DNA of 64,000 bases from Stutzerimonas xanthomarina DSM 18231 (GCF_900129835.1 NZ_FQXA01000002.1:186001-250000), one strand, 5' to 3'; shown: positions 9,468-18,716, counted from the stretch's first letter. The notes: generated from the sequence alone by a model not told the origin. Translations and numbers: made by a program.

Positions 9468-9823
9468 ACATCAAGCACATCTGTCTTGCGACATTCTTCC
9501 TGGTACCTGTTGCCAATGCCGCCGACAAGCAGCCCATGAACGGCATGCCGATGGATCACAAAGGCATGAACATGCAAACGGACCAGCAGGTGGCCGGAGG
9601 ACAGGCCGCTACCGCCACCGGTACGGTCAAGAAGGTGAACCTGGAAAAGGGCTCGGTCATCATCGCTCACGGACCGGTCGAAGCACTCGGCTGGCCATCC
9701 ATGACCATGGGTTTCAAGGCAACGCCGCATCAACTCCGGACCTTGCAGCAGGGTGACCAGGTTGAGTTCGACTTTGTTTCGAAAGGGATGAACGCCGTCG
9801 TCACTCGAATCGACAAACAGTAA
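9464..9823 (+). CDS. cusF: CusF-like periplasmic copper/silver chaperone
   Basis: A 119-residue protein with a signal peptide (~1-19, ...VANA), a Met/His-rich linker ([12 protein letters not shown]) and a small OB-fold domain. The full CusF site is present: His69, Trp77, Met80 and Met82 in [16 protein letters not shown]. In CusF the tryptophan covers the bound Cu(I) through a cation-pi contact. It hands metal to the CusB/CusA complex in the periplasm. It is the last gene of the operon, and a weak hairpin lies 21 nt downstream. Confidence 0.93.
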   Translation: MNIKHICLATFFLVPVANAADKQPMNGMPMDHKGMNMQTDQQVAGGQAATATGTVKKVNLEKGSVIIAHGPVEALGWPSMTMGFKATPHQLRTLQQGDQVEFDFVSKGMNAVVTRIDKQ

Positions 9824-9843
9824 CAGGCTGGGTCATACCCCTC

Positions 9844-9870
9844 GGCACCGTGGATGCAGTGCGCGGTGCC
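9844..9870. terminator. Weak hairpin between convergent cusF and GFA genes
   Basis: GGCACCG (9844-9850) pairs with CGGTGCC (9864-9870). It is followed by TTGGCTTC, which is not a clear U-tract. The position between converging genes suits a terminator. Confidence 0.4.
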
Positions 9871-9927
9871 TTGGCTTCGAAGATCTGCCGTGCGGTGGCG
9901 AGCGATCCGGATGGCCGAAGGGTCTCT

Positions 9928-10332
9928 TTAGGTCTGCAACTTGGGGGGCGGGTCGTCAGCGCTGGTATCACGGTCCCGTTCGTGCCGCGTGAGCGGAAAC
10001 AACGGCAACCAGGCCTCGCGGCGAACCGTCCAGCTTTCGTAACTGGGCATCAGTTGATCAGGAGCGTCGAGGGAACCCAGATGCACTTCGATTTCGTCTG
10101 CTGTGCGTGCGAAAACGGACGAGCCACAGCGGGGGCAGAAATATCGCCCGGCATAGTCCTGCGCTTCGCCCGTGATCGTCACGGCATCCTGCGCAAACAC
10201 CGCAGCGGCGTAGAAGAGGGCACCGTGATGCTTTCGGCAGTCGAGGCAATGGCATAGGCCAACCCGCTTCGGGCGACCCGTCGCCACAACCCGCAGGTTG
10301 CCGCACAGGCAACCACCGGTGAATCGCTCCAT
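9928..10332 (-). CDS. GFA-family (glutathione-dependent formaldehyde-activating enzyme-like) zinc protein
   Basis: A 134-residue protein starting MERFTGGCLCGNLRV. The zinc-binding cysteines of the GFA/CENP-V fold are present: GGCLCG near the start, CHCLDC (~30) and FCPRCGS (~68). Family members bind two zinc ions; most have no known substrate. The start at 10332 is preferred over an upstream ATG because AGAGGAAG precedes it by a good distance. It is convergent with the copper operon and has no obvious functional link to it. Confidence 0.85.
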   Translation of the reverse strand: MERFTGGCLCGNLRVVATGRPKRVGLCHCLDCRKHHGALFYAAAVFAQDAVTITGEAQDYAGRYFCPRCGSSVFARTADEIEVHLGSLDAPDQLMPSYESWTVRREAWLPLFPLTRHERDRDTSADDPPPKLQT

Positions 10333-10637
10333 CTGGCTTCCTCTGGTCAATGGTCGGATCGAACCTGTCCCGTCAGTCATAGCTGAAAAACAGATGACCG
10401 ACGTACTAAAGGTCGCTTCATTGGCTGCGACCGGGTTTGCCGTACAGAGGCATGTCTCGTTCGGCTGCCCCAGGCAGACTACCTGTTGGTTGCCAAGAGC
10501 CGTACTGATCAGGCGACTTCGATGCAGAACCGAACGGTCTGGCTGCGTTGGACATACGAACGGCCTTGGCTTGCGAGTATCAAACAGAGGACAGGATTAA
10601 TCGAAGTGACAGGGTAGTTGCCACTCCGAACGAGGCT
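10333..10637. other. Intergenic region, no gene seen
   Basis: This is a divergent interval between the GFA gene (minus) and the EamA pseudogene (plus). I see no supported frame, terminator or known operator, and promoters for both sides are presumably here. Confidence 0.4.
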
Positions 10638-11530
10638 ATGGCAATGGCGTTTATGGGCACAGCGCGTATGGGGGCGGTGCTTGTGGCGATGGCGGCGCTT
10701 TGCTGGGGATTTTCGGGCGGGATCGCCGGTGTTCTTTTGAGCGATGGCTGGGATGCGTACGTCGTTTCGTTCTTTCGAGGCGCCATCGGGTTAGTGTCAG
10801 TTCTCCTCTGGCTAGCGTTGCGACCAGGTGCCAGCGGACTGGCAAACCGCAAACTCTGGTTCTGGTCGGTGATCGCGGCGCTCGGTGTAGCCGGCAACTT
10901 CGCTTTCTATTTCCTAAGCATCAGGCAAAGCAGCGTAGCCGTTGCAGCGACGCTGATGTACTGCGCGCCAGTGTTCGTTTACTTGGTGTCATTCGTTCTC
11001 AAATTGGAACGTTCGACTCCACTGAAGTGGGTCGGGATCGGCGTTGTGATGCTTGGCATCGTGCTGCTGACAGGCGTCTATGAGAATGGCGCGGGTAGCG
11101 TCACCTTGACCGGCGCGGGCGCCGGGCTGCTCGCAGGGCTGTCCTACGCGGTATTTATTTTCGGCTTCAAATATGCGGCGCCGCACGGCACCCCACAGGC
11201 GATTCTTGTTATCGCGTTCGCCGCGCTTGTCACGGTATTTATCTGGTTGTCGAGGCCAACCAGATCATGGCTGTTTTCCGTTCGCCGAGCTGGCCGCTGT
11301 TCATGTTGCTGGGCGTGCTTGGCGCGGGGTTGTCTTTCACGCTGTATGTTATCGGCCTGCGCCATACCGCGCCAGCTATCGCTTCGGTGGTGGCAATGGT
11401 TGAGCCGGTGAGTGCGACGCTGTTCGGCGTCGCAGTTCTCAGCGAAAGCCTGGCCGGCCTTCAAATCGTCGGTATGGCGCTGATCCTGATCACGGCTACC
11501 GTGCTGGCCTTCTATTCAAGCGCGCGATAA
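10638..11530 (+). pseudogene. EamA-family (DMT superfamily) transporter, broken by a frameshift
   Basis: The first ~200 codons encode seven or so membrane helices of an EamA drug/metabolite transporter (MGAVLVAMAALCWGFSGGIA...). The frame changes near 11253: it reads VTVFIWL in the first frame, and VEANQIMAVF... VLGAGLSFTLYVIGLRHTAP continues in another, ending at TAA 11528-11530. One missing base after ATCTGGTTG would restore a normal two-repeat transporter of about 297 residues. There is no slippery heptamer, so programmed frameshifting is unlikely. The cause is a real 1-nt deletion or a sequence error. The start is 10638, or 10644, which has GAGG 9 nt upstream. The end overlaps the convergent hydrolase gene by 15 nt. 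Confidence 0.75.
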
Positions 11531-12337
11531 ACGGTTGATTGATTGCATCCGTCCTTCACCTTGCTCTTGGAGAAAGCGGGCAACCGTGTCGAGTACTGTC
11601 TCAGGCTGCTCACGATGGGGAACATGCTGGCAACCGTCGAGCGGAAGCTTTTGCGCGCCGCCGCTCCCCAGCGCAGCGACACGGTGAAGATGCTCCAGCG
11701 AACCGTATTCGTCATCCCGCCCATGAATGGCCAGTAGTGGGCAGGCGAAGCCCGGGGCGCTTTCTTCGATAGTCCAGGTGGCATAACTGTCCGACAGCCA
11801 GGTGTCGATCCAGGCCCAGAGAATCCACTCGGCCTTTGCGCCGTGGTATTTGCGCAGGCGTTCGACCTGGCCCGGTTCGGCGAATGCCGCTTGGGTGGCG
11901 CGGATGCCTTGCAAGGTTCGGTCTTCGACAAAGGCAAGGGCGGCGATGGTGATCAGCGCCTGGCAGTGGTTGGGGTGATGGGCGGCAAGGCTGGCGGCCA
12001 TGATGCCACCGACACTGTGGCCGAGTGCGATGAAGTGCTCGATGTCCAGCGCGTGCCGCACTGGCGGAAAGAACTGCTCGGCTTCGTCGCGAATGAAGCT
12101 ATCCGACCAGCCACCCGGATGCGCTGCGGAGCGACCAAAGCCGAGCCGGTCGTAGGCAATGACGTCGTGCCCGGTGGCTACAGCAAGGCGCTCGGGAAAG
12201 TCGCGCCACAGCTCGACGCAGCCGAGGGAGTCGTGCATCAGAACGATAGGTGTTTTGCGTGAATCAGTGCGCCAGCGACGCGTGAACACCTCGCCGTGTG
12301 CGGTGGGCAGAATGCGGTCTTCGGTCGAAACGATCAT
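11516..12337 (-). CDS. Alpha/beta-fold hydrolase
   Basis: A 273-residue single-domain hydrolase. The nucleophile elbow is GHSVGG, the acid is likely the Asp in IHGRDDEYG, and the base is the His in GCQHVPHRE. The oxyanion segment is LMHDSLGCVELWRDFP, and YDRLGFGRS matches the usual strand-4 region. The start at 12337 has AAGGA 8 nt upstream and is preferred over a longer frame. The substrate is unknown; esterases, lactonases and C-C hydrolases share this architecture. It does not form an operon with the neighbouring synthetase, because a terminator lies between them. Confidence 0.85.
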   Translation of the reverse strand: MIVSTEDRILPTAHGEVFTRRWRTDSRKTPIVLMHDSLGCVELWRDFPERLAVATGHDVIAYDRLGFGRSAAHPGGWSDSFIRDEAEQFFPPVRHALDIEHFIALGHSVGGIMAASLAAHHPNHCQALITIAALAFVEDRTLQGIRATQAAFAEPGQVERLRKYHGAKAEWILWAWIDTWLSDSYATWTIEESAPGFACPLLAIHGRDDEYGSLEHLHRVAALGSGGAQKLPLDGCQHVPHREQPETVLDTVARFLQEQGEGRMQSINRLSRA

Positions 12338-12435
12338 GAGAATCCTTGGGCCCTGGTTCGGGTCTGCATCCATCGGCGCGACAACTGTATGGTCCGGTAT
12401 CGGCGCGAGTTTTGGCAGCCGTGATGCCGTCTGCC

Positions 12436-12461
12436 AAAAAGAAGCGGCCACCCTGGGCCGC
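12436..12461 (-). terminator. Terminator downstream of the acyl-CoA synthetase gene
   Basis: Read on the minus strand, GCGGCC-N6-GGCCGC is followed by TTCTTTTTGG. A second perfect 9-bp inverted repeat, CTGGCGGCG / CGCCGCCAG (12492-12515), lies between it and the stop codon. Confidence 0.65.
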
Positions 12462-12541
12462 CGAAGGCTTACGCCACGCGGATAGCATTGGCTGGCGGCG
12501 GCCAGACGCCGCCAGTTTGTAAGGTGTCGACCGCTTCGGGA

Positions 12542-14176
12542 TCAGCTCGCCGCTGCGGCTGTGGGTTGCTGCGCTGTCTTTTCCCGATCGCGCAGCAGGA
12601 ATCGCTGGATTTTTCCGCTCGGGGTCTTCGGCAGCTCGCTGACGAACTCGATTTCGCGCGGGTAGGCGTGGGCGGACAGGCGCTGGCGCACGTGTTGTTG
12701 CAGCTCGTCTGCCAGCGCGGAGTCGGCCTGGTGGCTCGCATGCAGCACAACGAACGCCTTCACCAGTTCGGTGCGCTCCGGATCAGGCTTGCCGATCACC
12801 GCCGCCTCGATCACCGCAGGGTGTTCGACCAGGGCGCTTTCTACATCGAAAGGGCCGACCCGGTAGCCGGACGTGGTGATCACATCATCGGCGCGGCCGA
12901 CGAAGCTGATGCTGCCGTCGTCATTGAGCTCGACGGTGTCACCGCTCAGGTAGTAGTGCGCAACGAAGGCTTTGGTGTGGGTCCGTGCATAGCCGTTGAA
13001 CCAGAGCAGGGGCGACTGGTTGCGGTCCAGCGCGAGCATGCCCGGTTTGCCCGGCTCCAGCTCGCGTAGTTGATCATCGATGACCACAACGCGATGTCCG
13101 GGCATCGAGTAGCCCGCCGTGCCGATGCGCACGGTATGGCTCAGCGCATGGTGGTTGCACAGGACCATGCCGAGTTCGGTCTGCCCGTAATGATCGTGGA
13201 TCGTGCAGCCAAGACCGCTGCTGAACCAGCGGATCACTTCCGGGGTGAGCGGTTCACCCGCACTGCTCACGGCGCGCAGCTGCCCCTTGATCTTGCCTTC
13301 GACCTCATGCCGCGCTGCCAGCAGCAGGCGGAACGCGGTAGGAGAGCCGGCCATGTTGGTGATCTTGTATTCATTGATGATGCGACAGGTGCTATCGACA
13401 GTAAAGCCGCCTTCGTAGAACAAGGTCGAATGGCCCATGGCGAGCGGCCCGGTGACAGCGTAATACAGGCCGTACGCCCAGCCCGGATCGGCAATGTTCC
13501 AGAAACTGTCCTCGGGCCGCAGGTCGACCGCATCGCGCATATAGGTGACAAATGCCACGATGGCCTTGAGCGGCACATGCAGCTGCTTTGCCGGCCCGGT
13601 GGTGCCGGAGGTGAACATGGCGAGGAAGGGTGCCTCACCACTGAGCAGCACTGGCTTGAATTCGGCCGGCTGCTGATTGACCTGAGACCAGAAGTCGTCG
13701 GCGCCATCGCCTACAACCAGACGTTGCGGTGCGGCTTCGATGGCGTCCAGCTTCTCGCTGTTGGCCGCATCGGTGACGACCAGCTTCGCGCCGGATTCCT
13801 TGACCCGGTGCTCGACGGCTTTCGGGCCGAAGGCGGTAAACAGCGGCTGATAGATAGCGCCAGCGCGCCAGGTGCCGAGAATGGTGACCAGCAATTCGGG
13901 GGTGCGCGGCAACAGGCCGGCAACCGTATCGCCCGGCTTGATGCCATAACTGCCCAACAGATTGGCGAAGCGCGCCGAGGCTTCCTTGAGCTGTGCGAAG
14001 GTCCAGGTGGCTCGCTGGCCGTCGCGGCCTTCCCAGATAAGCGCGACCTTGTCCGAGTCGGCGTGACGGTCACAACACTCGACGCAGGCATTCATGGCGG
14101 AGAGATCACCGCTGAGGATGGCCGAGACCGTTCGCTGATAATCGAATTCGCTGGCCGCAGTGGCATGGTCGCGCAT
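12542..14176 (-). CDS. AMP-forming acyl-CoA synthetase
   Basis: An adenylate-forming ligase of 544 residues that activates a carboxylic acid with ATP and CoA. Visible motifs are the P-loop MFTSGTTGPAKQLHVP, the adenine-binding region DHYGQTELG, the hinge/A8 region FVGRADDVITTSGYRVGPFD and the catalytic lysine in TPSGKIQRFLLRD. It resembles medium-chain (ACSM-like) or acetyl-CoA synthetase relatives. The acid cannot be read from the sequence; the neighbouring aromatic and acetoacetate genes make an aryl or short-chain acid possible. The start at 14176 has CAGGAG upstream. The large plus-strand open frame opposite it is a shadow. Confidence 0.88.
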   Translation of the reverse strand: MRDHATAASEFDYQRTVSAILSGDLSAMNACVECCDRHADSDKVALIWEGRDGQRATWTFAQLKEASARFANLLGSYGIKPGDTVAGLLPRTPELLVTILGTWRAGAIYQPLFTAFGPKAVEHRVKESGAKLVVTDAANSEKLDAIEAAPQRLVVGDGADDFWSQVNQQPAEFKPVLLSGEAPFLAMFTSGTTGPAKQLHVPLKAIVAFVTYMRDAVDLRPEDSFWNIADPGWAYGLYYAVTGPLAMGHSTLFYEGGFTVDSTCRIINEYKITNMAGSPTAFRLLLAARHEVEGKIKGQLRAVSSAGEPLTPEVIRWFSSGLGCTIHDHYGQTELGMVLCNHHALSHTVRIGTAGYSMPGHRVVVIDDQLRELEPGKPGMLALDRNQSPLLWFNGYARTHTKAFVAHYYLSGDTVELNDDGSISFVGRADDVITTSGYRVGPFDVESALVEHPAVIEAAVIGKPDPERTELVKAFVVLHASHQADSALADELQQHVRQRLSAHAYPREIEFVSELPKTPSGKIQRFLLRDREKTAQQPTAAAAS

Positions 14177-14424
14177 GGCTGGCTCCTGGGTTTTGTTGTT
14201 ATTGAGTTGTCCGGATATTGGCGCCGTGACGTGGCCGCAACAATGGCAAAAGCCACCAAGCTGGATGAACGGTTTGGACAAATGCCGAACTGGATCGAGA
14301 TCTTCGGCCGCCTCTGTCGATTATTCGCTCTACCGCTCGGGCGCGGTGCGACGTGCGGCAAGCACTTACTGGCTGAATCGGCCTCGAATCTATGAGCCAT
14401 TCACCGCTCAACTGGAGGTTATCC

Positions 14425-14634
14425 ATGAGTATCGATCCGCTCGACAGACCCCATAACCAGCAGCCCGTTCCCGGGCAACAGCAGAACCCCAGTCACTCCA
14501 CTGAGCCGGATTTCATAACCGACAATCCGGATGTTCAGCCTGGAGCGGGTAACAGCACCAGGCCGGCGGAGCGGCCGCGCAGGGCGCCGGAGGCTGACCC
14601 GAACGAACCTGGACTCGGCAATCCGTTGCCCTGA
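14425..14634 (+). CDS. Small proline-rich disordered protein, 69 aa
   Basis: Starts MSIDPLDRPHNQQPVPG behind a TGGAGG ribosome-binding site. It is rich in Pro, Gln, Asn, Asp and Glu, without hydrophobic core or signal, so probably disordered. Its function is unknown. A hairpin follows 22 nt after the stop. The start at 14425 is preferred over an in-frame ATG at 14392 because of the ribosome-binding site. Confidence 0.6.
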   Translation: MSIDPLDRPHNQQPVPGQQQNPSHSTEPDFITDNPDVQPGAGNSTRPAERPRRAPEADPNEPGLGNPLP

Positions 14635-14656
14635 GCTCCAAGTCCGCAATGCAACT

Positions 14657-14682
14657 CCGAGCCCAGCCTGGGCCGGGCTCGG
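14657..14682 (+). terminator. Hairpin after the proline-rich small gene
   Basis: CCGAGCCC / GGGCTCGG is a perfect 8-bp stem around a GC-rich 10-nt loop, followed by TGTATTTGG. The T-tract is modest. The remainder to 14897 shows no gene. Confidence 0.55.
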
Positions 14683-14897
14683 TGTATTTGGTGTGGAACT
14701 ATGAGAGCCGCTTCGCCTGCAGGGGTATACGGTGCGCTTGAGCCAGCTGGGGGGGAGCGGTCTGGCGATGGCTTTGGCTCACGCGCCTGAGGTTATGTTG
14801 CTGGGCACTTGAGTGACTGGCTGTTGTAGCGAGAGGGGTTGCAGCGAAGGCAGAGAGTGCTGCCGACATCTGGTGCCGGCAACCTCACTTGATGCGT

Positions 14898-15092
14898 TCA
14901 GCCAGCTCGGCGGCTGAGGGTGTGGTCGGCTGCAACATCGAGTAGCTGATGAGGCGCTGACAAGCGCGACTCAAGTGTCTGGACAAATGCTCGCGCCTCG
15001 GACTCGCTGCGAAACGTAACCTTGTTGCTGTCCATGTGAACTTCCCAGCTGCTGCCTTCGAATGATGTAAGCGGTCGGACTTGGATTTCCAT
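14898..15092 (-). CDS. Small hypothetical protein (DUF2188-like), 64 aa
   Basis: Starts MEIQVRPLTSFEGSSWEVHM after GGAGGAATC. The pattern of a short beta hairpin (WEVHMDSNKVTFRSESEARAF) followed by a helix resembles small stress-associated DUF2188-type proteins that read a residue pattern and are of unknown role. It lies just downstream of hmgR on the same strand but has its own ribosome-binding site, and no functional link is evident. Confidence 0.6.
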   Translation of the reverse strand: MEIQVRPLTSFEGSSWEVHMDSNKVTFRSESEARAFVQTLESRLSAPHQLLDVAADHTLSRRAG

Positions 15093-15204
15093 GATTCCTC
15101 CGGGGTCTGGAAAAGACAGGCGAACGCTAGTCGTCGGGCAGCTATTCGTCAATTTGCATCATTGACGCAGTCTCTCGCTTGCTCTGAACGTCCTGCCTGA
15201 CCCG

Positions 15205-15987
15205 CTAGCCGCCCATGCGGGCGCTGATGGTGCGTGCCGTTTGCAGCAAACGCTTGACCGCATCGCCTTCGGCTTCAGCCATGAAGCCGGGTTCGGCGCC
15301 GACGACAGTGACCACGCCCGCCAGCTTGTTTCCACTGCTGAACAAAGGCGCCGACAACGCGTTGACCCCCGCCATCAGCAGGCCGTGGACAGCCTGTACA
15401 TGGCTGCGCTGCAGTTCGTTCATCGCGGCGAGCAGTGCATCGGAGGATGGGGCTGAGGGCAGTTTCAGCTCTTCTTCACGCAGCTGGGCGGTTTCGGCGT
15501 TTGGCATGAATGCGTTGAACACCAGTCCGGTAGACGAGCCCAGCAACGGCAGCACCGAGCCCACTTGCGTGACCAGCGTGACGGCCCGTACGGCTTGCTC
15601 CACATGCACGACCGCCGGGCCTTTGTTGCCCCAGACGGCGAGAAAACAGGTCTCGTTGAGTTCATCACGCAGCTGCGCCAGATGCGGCGTGGCCAGTTTG
15701 ACCACGTCCAGTCGGCCCAAGGCGGCCAGTCCCACGAACAGCGCAGCGCGGCCCAGCCCGTAATGGTTGGTCAGAGGATCCTGTTCGGCGAAACCGCTGG
15801 CCATCAGAGCCTGCAAATAGCGATGAACCTTGCTGGCAGGCATCCCGACGTGCTCGGCCAGGCGTGACAGAGAGGTTGCTGGTGCCAGTTCGGCCAGCGC
15901 CGTAAGGATGTCCGTTCCCACTTCGGCGGCCTGTACTTTTTGCCGGCGAGGCGCCGTATCCGCATTGCTGTCTGCCATGGTTTCCAC
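15205..15987 (-). CDS. hmgR: IclR-family regulator of homogentisate catabolism
   Basis: A 260-residue IclR-type repressor. The N-terminal winged helix-turn-helix is at ~25-85 (LAEHVGMPASKVHRYLQALM), and the C-terminal effector-binding domain at ~95-255 (ETCFLAVWGNKGPAVVHVEQ; VNALSAPLFSSGNKLAGVVT). It is divergent from hmgA with a perfect palindrome between the two, the arrangement of HmgR in Pseudomonas putida, where homogentisate is the inducer. The start may be three codons later at 15978. The related site upstream of hpd suggests it controls that gene too. Confidence 0.88.
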   Translation of the reverse strand: METMADSNADTAPRRQKVQAAEVGTDILTALAELAPATSLSRLAEHVGMPASKVHRYLQALMASGFAEQDPLTNHYGLGRAALFVGLAALGRLDVVKLATPHLAQLRDELNETCFLAVWGNKGPAVVHVEQAVRAVTLVTQVGSVLPLLGSSTGLVFNAFMPNAETAQLREEELKLPSAPSSDALLAAMNELQRSHVQAVHGLLMAGVNALSAPLFSSGNKLAGVVTVVGAEPGFMAEAEGDAVKRLLQTARTISARMGG

Positions 15988-16029
15988 TGTCTGTTGTGCC
16001 GGCCCGCTGATTAAGGCGCTGTTTATAAC

Positions 16030-16081
16030 TTGACGCCTTGATCAGTTCAAATTACTTTTTGCGTAAACGCATTACGCAAAA
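16030..16081 (+). promoter_or_regulatory. hmgA promoter with HmgR operator
   Basis: TTTTGCGTAA (16057-16066) and TTACGCAAAA (16072-16081) form a perfect inverted repeat of 10-bp arms with a 5-nt spacer, ending 12 bp before the hmgA ATG. A TTGACG (16030-16035) with TACTTT 17 bp later could be the promoter, so the operator would overlap the -10/+1 region. It shares half-sites and spacing with 1495-1511. Confidence 0.8.
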
Positions 16082-16093
16082 TGAGAGACGGCT

Positions 16094-17398
16094 ATGCAAC
16101 CACAACAACAAATGGGCGAAACCTCTCGATACCTGTCCGGCTTCGGCAATGAATTCAGCAGCGAGGCCCTGCCAGGCGCACTGCCGGTCGGGCAGAACTC
16201 GCCGCAGAAAGTGCCCTTTGGTCTCTACACCGAATTGCTCTCTGGCACAGCGTTTACGGTGGCGCGCAGCGAAGCACGACGAACCTGGCTGTACCGTATT
16301 CGACCATCGGCTAACCACGGCCAATACCAGCATCTGGAGAGGCAACTCAACGCTAAGCTGGGCCCGGTCACGCCTAATCGGCTGCGCTGGAATCCGCAAC
16401 CCGTTCCCGAGGCTGCGACTGATTTCCTCGATGGCCTGACGTGCGTAGTGGCCAACGCCGAGCCCGGCCAGCCCGCCGGGGCAAGCATCTACCGCTACGC
16501 GGCCAACCAGTCGATGGAACGGGTGTTCTTCAACGCCGACGGCGAGCTCTTGATAGTGCCGCAGTTGGGTGCGCTGAAACTGGTTACCGAATTGGGCGTG
16601 CTGGAGGTTGCACCGCTTGAGATCGCGGTGATCCCGCGCGGCATGCGTTTTCGGGTCGAGCTGCTGGATTCGGCTGCGCGTGGCTACGTCTGCGAGAACC
16701 ATGGCTGTGCGCTGCGCCTGCCGGACCTTGGGCCGATCGGCAGCAATGGCCTGGCTAACCCGCGCGACTTCCTGACGCCGGTTGCGCATTTCGAAGAGCG
16801 CGACGAGCCGGTTCAGTTGGTACAGAAGTTCCTCGGCGAGCTCTGGTCGACCGAGCTGGATCACTCACCGCTGGACGTGGTGGCCTGGCACGGCAACAAC
16901 GTGCCGTACAAATACGACCTGCGCCGTTTCAACACCATCGGCACCGTCAGTTTCGATCATCCCGATCCGTCGATTTTCACCGTGCTCACGTCACCCAGCG
17001 CCATCCACGGCATGGCCAATATCGACTTCGTGATCTTCCCGCCGCGCTGGATGGTGGCGGAGAACACCTTCCGTCCGCCGTGGTTCCATCGCAACCTGAT
17101 GAACGAATTCATGGGGCTGATCGACGGCGCCTACGATGCCAAGGCTGACGGCTTCTCGCCGGGTGGCGCCTCGTTGCACAACTGCATGAGCGCTCACGGC
17201 CCGGACCACGTGTCGACTGAACAGGCGATCAACGCCGAACTCAAACCGCACAAGATCGAGAACACCATGGCCTTCATGTTCGAGACCGGTCAGGTGCTTC
17301 GCCCTACACGCCAGGCGCTGGAAAGCCCGCTGTTGCAGGCTGACTACGACAGCTGCTGGGCCGGCCTGGCCAACACTTTCGACAAGAACCAGAAATGA
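16094..17398 (+). CDS. hmgA: Homogentisate 1,2-dioxygenase
   Basis: Opens the homogentisate ring to maleylacetoacetate using Fe(II) and O2. The 434-residue length is normal. The iron ligands are His332 and Glu338 ([13 protein letters not shown]) and His368 (NCMSAHGPD), each three residues earlier than in the human enzyme (335, 341, 371). It starts 12 bp after the operator and is followed 16 nt later by the fumarylacetoacetase gene, so both form one operon. Divergent from hmgR. Confidence 0.97.
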   Translation: MQPQQQMGETSRYLSGFGNEFSSEALPGALPVGQNSPQKVPFGLYTELLSGTAFTVARSEARRTWLYRIRPSANHGQYQHLERQLNAKLGPVTPNRLRWNPQPVPEAATDFLDGLTCVVANAEPGQPAGASIYRYAANQSMERVFFNADGELLIVPQLGALKLVTELGVLEVAPLEIAVIPRGMRFRVELLDSAARGYVCENHGCALRLPDLGPIGSNGLANPRDFLTPVAHFEERDEPVQLVQKFLGELWSTELDHSPLDVVAWHGNNVPYKYDLRRFNTIGTVSFDHPDPSIFTVLTSPSAIHGMANIDFVIFPPRWMVAENTFRPPWFHRNLMNEFMGLIDGAYDAKADGFSPGGASLHNCMSAHGPDHVSTEQAINAELKPHKIENTMAFMFETGQVLRPTRQALESPLLQADYDSCWAGLANTFDKNQK

Positions 17399-17414
17399 CA
17401 GGACGGCACAGATC

Positions 17415-18716
17415 ATGACCGTACATAACGAACAACGCAGCTGGGTCGAATCGGCCAACGGCCATTCGGATTTCCCCCTCGCCAACCTGCCACTGGGCGT
17501 ATTCAGCCGTGACGGCGACCAGCCACGCGGTGGCGTCGCCATTGGCGATTACATTCTGGACTTGCGCGCCGCCTGCGAAGCCGGCGTGTTCGACGGCCAG
17601 GCGCTGGAAGCGGCGAAAGCGGCCAGTGTCAGCAGCCTCAACGCTTTCTTCGCGCTTGGCGCGTCAGCACGCAAAGCGCTGCGCGGCGCACTGATGGATT
17701 TGCTTGCCGAGGACAGCGCGCAGCGTGAAAGGCTGCAAGGCATGGGCGAGTCGTTGCTGCAGCCCATGAACCGTTGCCAGATGCATCTGCCAGCCAAGGT
17801 CGGCGACTACACCGACTTCTATGTCGGCATCCACCACGCCAATAACGTCGGCTTGCTGTTCCGTCCGGATAATCCGCTGCTGCCGAACTACAAATACGTG
17901 CCCATCGGTTATCACGGACGTGCATCGACGGTCGATGTTTCGGGTTCGACAGTGAAACGGCCCAACGGCCAGACCATGCCGCCGGGCGCGACCGAGCCGA
18001 GCTTTGGCCCGAGCAAGCGGCTCGACCATGAACTCGAACTGGGCATCTGGATCGGGCAGGGCAATGCTCGTGGCGAGTCGATCCCGATCGGCGAAGCCAG
18101 CAGCCATGTCGCCGGTTTCTGCCTGCTCAACGATTGGTCTGCACGTGATCTGCAAGCCTGGGAATATCAGCCGCTTGGCCCGTTCCTCTCGAAGAGTTTC
18201 GCCACCAGCGTCTCGCCTTGGGTAATTACGCCCGAAGCACTGGAGCCGTTCCGTTGCGCGCAGCCCGCGCGTGCCGAAGGCGATCCGCAGCCGCTCCCGT
18301 ATCTCTTCGATCAGCAGGACCAGCAGCAGGGCGCGCTGGATATCGAACTTGAAGTGTTGCTGCTGACCGAGACCATGCGCGACAAGGGTCAGCCTGCGCA
18401 GCGCATCGCATTGAGCAGTACGAAGAACATGTATTGGACCGTGGCGCAGATGGTCGCGCACCACAGCGTCAATGGCTGCAGCCTGCAACCCGGCGATCTG
18501 TTCGGCTCCGGCACCCTGTCTGGTAGCAGCGCTGACAGCCTCGGTAGCCTGCTGGAAATCACCCAGGGCGGGAAGCTGCCCTTGGAGCTGCCCAGCGGCG
18601 AAACCCGCACCTTTCTGCAAGATGGAGACGAGATCATTCTCAAGGCGCGTTGCCGTCGGGACGGGCAGGCGTCCATCGGCTTTGGCGAGTGTCGCGGACG
18701 CGTGATGCCGGCTTAG
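17415..18716 (+). CDS. hmgB: Fumarylacetoacetase
   Basis: Hydrolyses fumarylacetoacetate to fumarate and acetoacetate. The 433-residue protein has the SH3-like N-terminal domain and the FAH catalytic domain. The metal and catalytic region DYTDFYVGIHHANNVG (~132) supplies Asp and His residues, and ELELGIWIGQGN supplies the acidic metal ligands. It is also called fahA. No maleylacetoacetate isomerase gene (hmgC/maiA) follows, unlike the hmgABC order of P. putida; the operon ends in a strong terminator 17 nt downstream. Confidence 0.95.
   Translation: MTVHNEQRSWVESANGHSDFPLANLPLGVFSRDGDQPRGGVAIGDYILDLRAACEAGVFDGQALEAAKAASVSSLNAFFALGASARKALRGALMDLLAEDSAQRERLQGMGESLLQPMNRCQMHLPAKVGDYTDFYVGIHHANNVGLLFRPDNPLLPNYKYVPIGYHGRASTVDVSGSTVKRPNGQTMPPGATEPSFGPSKRLDHELELGIWIGQGNARGESIPIGEASSHVAGFCLLNDWSARDLQAWEYQPLGPFLSKSFATSVSPWVITPEALEPFRCAQPARAEGDPQPLPYLFDQQDQQQGALDIELEVLLLTETMRDKGQPAQRIALSSTKNMYWTVAQMVAHHSVNGCSLQPGDLFGSGTLSGSSADSLGSLLEITQGGKLPLELPSGETRTFLQDGDEIILKARCRRDGQASIGFGECRGRVMPA

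Noticed and set aside
11245..11270. Programmed ribosomal frameshift in the EamA gene
   Set aside because: There is no slippery heptamer, stimulatory hairpin or Shine-Dalgarno-like stimulator at the junction, and EamA transporters are not known to use frameshifting.
13070..14395. Large plus-strand open frame opposite the acyl-CoA synthetase
   Set aside because: It is a shadow of the high-GC coding strand. The minus-strand protein has all the adenylate-forming motifs.
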